NCBI RefSeq assembly: GCF_004104075.1
Contig: NZ_QOVK01000017.1
Location: forward strand, 1 to 64,000
Direction of reading: 5' to 3'
DNA from: Leeuwenhoekiella polynyae
GTDB taxonomy: Bacteria; Bacteroidota; Bacteroidia; Flavobacteriales; Flavobacteriaceae
Length of the DNA: 64,000 nucleotides
Position numbers and translations under genes: made by a program. Positions 62,684 to 64,000 of this stretch are shown here, one piece after another (positions within the stretch are counted from its first letter, which is position 1; every line of letters starts with the position of its first letter). Under the pieces are notes generated by a model. The model saw only the letters and a program-made list of their open reading frames with translations. It did no database searches and was not told the origin of the DNA.

Positions 62684-64000
62684 TTATTCAAAACTATCTG
62701 GGAGTTCTTCAATATACATACGTTGATAATCTTGCTTTTGGTTTTCCCGTTCTCCAATAACTTCAAAGACTGTACCATGACTTTTTTTAGATGAAACGAG
62801 ACCTTTTCCTAAAATTTGATTTAAAGCTAAGCTTAAAAGTGGTTCATCAGGATCTCCTAAAGTTCCCAGATTTGAGAGGTCTTCACTCAGTTCAAAATCT
62901 GGAATGATACCGCTAGGTGGCCCCACAACACCATTTTTATTACTATAGGTATAAACTAAAGGTTGAATGGCGTATCTGTGATTCAGATTTAAGCTTTCAT
63001 CATTTTTTCTAAAGTTATCAGAATCATAAAGTGTGATTGAAGCCTGAAATTTACCTACAGTTGTTGTCCCTATGGTTTGAACATCTATGTACGGATCAAG
63101 ACCTATGATTGTAAGTTCGCTGGCAGATGCCGTGCTACCGGTTCCTATAACATATAATCGATTTAGATTAAGACTATTTATAGCATTACCATTTGAGATG
63201 GTACTATCAAAACGATCAATAAGCGACTCTGGTTCTTCTGCATCAAAAGCGGCCTGTATTTCGGGATTCCATTGCTGCTGAGTTACAATTTGTCCTTCAA
63301 ACCGACCGGTGATCATCGAAGTGAGATCTATAGCGGTTTCTACCGAACCACCACCATTATACCTTAAATCAAGAACCAAATCTTCAATACCATCTGCTTG
63401 AAATTGAGCAAAAGCTGCATTCAACTCTTGATCAAAATTTCTTCGGTAGGCGTTGTACATTAAGTATCCTATTTTGCTTCCATCAATGTCTAATGTTTTG
63501 GCGATAAACACCGGATTTTCGGTGTATTCTTCCTGAACTAGATCAAAACGCGTTCCACTAGGTTGAAACACATCGTTAGCATCAAAAGTCCCGGTTTCTA
63601 GGGTAAAAGAATCTAACGCCAAAAGTTCGCGAGAACGTGCACTTAGAGAATAGGTCCCGTTTGCGTTTGCTGTTGTTGTTAAACGTTCACCGTTAACACT
63701 ATTAAACAGCATGCCTCTTAGAACACCGCTTTCTGAAGCAGAAGTATTAGGCAACACATAACGAACAAAAGCGAAAGCAAAGTTAGGATCACCGGGATCA
63801 AGTGCAAGCCCATAATCTATACCACTGGTTTTACTTATACCTGCAAAGCTGTTCTCAAGTTCGCGGTAATCATCTGTTATAAAACTGAACCGATCTACAT
63901 CGGCCACTAGTCCGTCATAAAACAACGATTCAGGAGACTCAAAACCGTCAAGAAAACCATTAAGTTCTGTTTGTGTGTCAAAAAAATCGTTTGCAAGCTC
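62684..64000 (-). CDS. S41 peptidase, lipoprotein-type, partial (5' end outside)
   Basis: 438 residues visible. The reading frame runs from the window edge without a break (ELANDFFDTQTELNGFLDGF before SPESLFYDG), so the start is outside. C-terminal processing-type peptidase: PDZ-like region (VRYVLPNTSASESGVLRGML), substrate groove DLVLDLRYNGGGSVETAIDL, catalytic Ser in GSTASASELTIIGLDPYI, catalytic Lys in TTTVGKFQASITLYD. It is strongly similar to the broken copy downstream, a tandem duplication. Probably cleaves exported proteins in the periplasm or at the surface; the substrate is unknown. Confidence 0.88.
   Translation of the reverse strand, partial: ELANDFFDTQTELNGFLDGFESPESLFYDGLVADVDRFSFITDDYRELENSFAGISKTSGIDYGLALDPGDPNFAFAFVRYVLPNTSASESGVLRGMLFNSVNGERLTTTANANGTYSLSARSRELLALDSFTLETGTFDANDVFQPSGTRFDLVQEEYTENPVFIAKTLDIDGSKIGYLMYNAYRRNFDQELNAAFAQFQADGIEDLVLDLRYNGGGSVETAIDLTSMITGRFEGQIVTQQQWNPEIQAAFDAEEPESLIDRFDSTISNGNAINSLNLNRLYVIGTGSTASASELTIIGLDPYIDVQTIGTTTVGKFQASITLYDSDNFRKNDESLNLNHRYAIQPLVYTYSNKNGVVGPPSGIIPDFELSEDLSNLGTLGDPDEPLLSLALNQILGKGLVSSKKSHGTVFEVIGERENQKQDYQRMYIEELPDSFE

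Noticed and set aside
1-64000. CRISPR arrays, intact insertion sequences, prophage, tRNA or rRNA genes
   Set aside because: No regularly spaced repeats, no transposase or integrase cluster and no cloverleaf-type sequence was found by eye; the XerD-type gene is a housekeeping recombinase.

Overview
The window looks like the chromosome of a marine-type member of the Flavobacteriaceae (Bacteroidota). The DNA is AT-rich. There is a type IX secretion gene (porQ), a protein with a type IX C-terminal sorting domain, lipoproteins with acidic residues right after the lipobox cysteine, and promoters of the form TTG-N19/20-TAnnTTTG. CarB is short, and lon, porQ and cmk follow each other in that order. 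No complete insertion sequence, prophage, CRISPR array, tRNA or rRNA was found. Most of the window is ordinary chromosomal sequence; the irregular parts are a decayed stretch at about 50.95-52.4 kb and a broken peptidase gene at 61.1-62.6 kb.

Layout. 0-9.9 kb holds an Hsp20 chaperone, a XerD-type recombinase, two PorT-like barrel proteins, aroQ, a diphthine-ammonia-ligase homologue, dihydrolipoyl dehydrogenase, a uracil-DNA-glycosylase-like protein and two MsrB methionine sulfoxide reductases, one predicted cytoplasmic and one lipoprotein. 10.0-18.1 kb is an alpha-glucan cluster (GlgE, maltokinase, GlgB, GH31 alpha-glucosidase) that would build branched glucan from maltose through maltose 1-phosphate. 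18.2-20.4 kb holds an M48 metalloprotease and a UMF1-type transporter. 20.5-23.4 kb is a minus-strand operon: ECF sigma factor, probable anti-sigma protein and two repetitive beta-rich exported proteins. 23.7-35.2 kb runs lon, porQ, cmk, an MFS transporter, a succinate-semialdehyde dehydrogenase, a lipase-like hydrolase, ribosomal protein S1 with a structured leader, and a GlmU-like protein. 35.2-39.9 kb is a TetR-controlled tripartite efflux operon with three copies of one palindromic operator upstream of the regulator. 40-50.9 kb holds a peptide-binding lipoprotein, mtaB, small hydrolases, a lytic transglycosylase, rpmH, carB and a type IX cargo protein.

50.95-52.4 kb has no intact gene. 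It contains a DUF819-family membrane protein gene broken by several frameshifts, a thi-box-like remnant, an 11-bp tandem repeat and unexplained sequence. After a thioesterase gene and rmuC, 54.8-61.1 kb is a vitamin B12 uptake locus: btuDCF-like ABC genes on the minus strand, diverging from a cobalamin riboswitch, a BtuB-like TonB receptor and a beta-propeller lipoprotein resembling BtuG. The window ends with two tandem S41 peptidase lipoprotein genes. The first is interrupted by two single-base frameshifts in short homopolymers, and the second runs off the window end.

All calls come from reading the sequence. No database search or structure prediction was run, and residue numbers are approximate.
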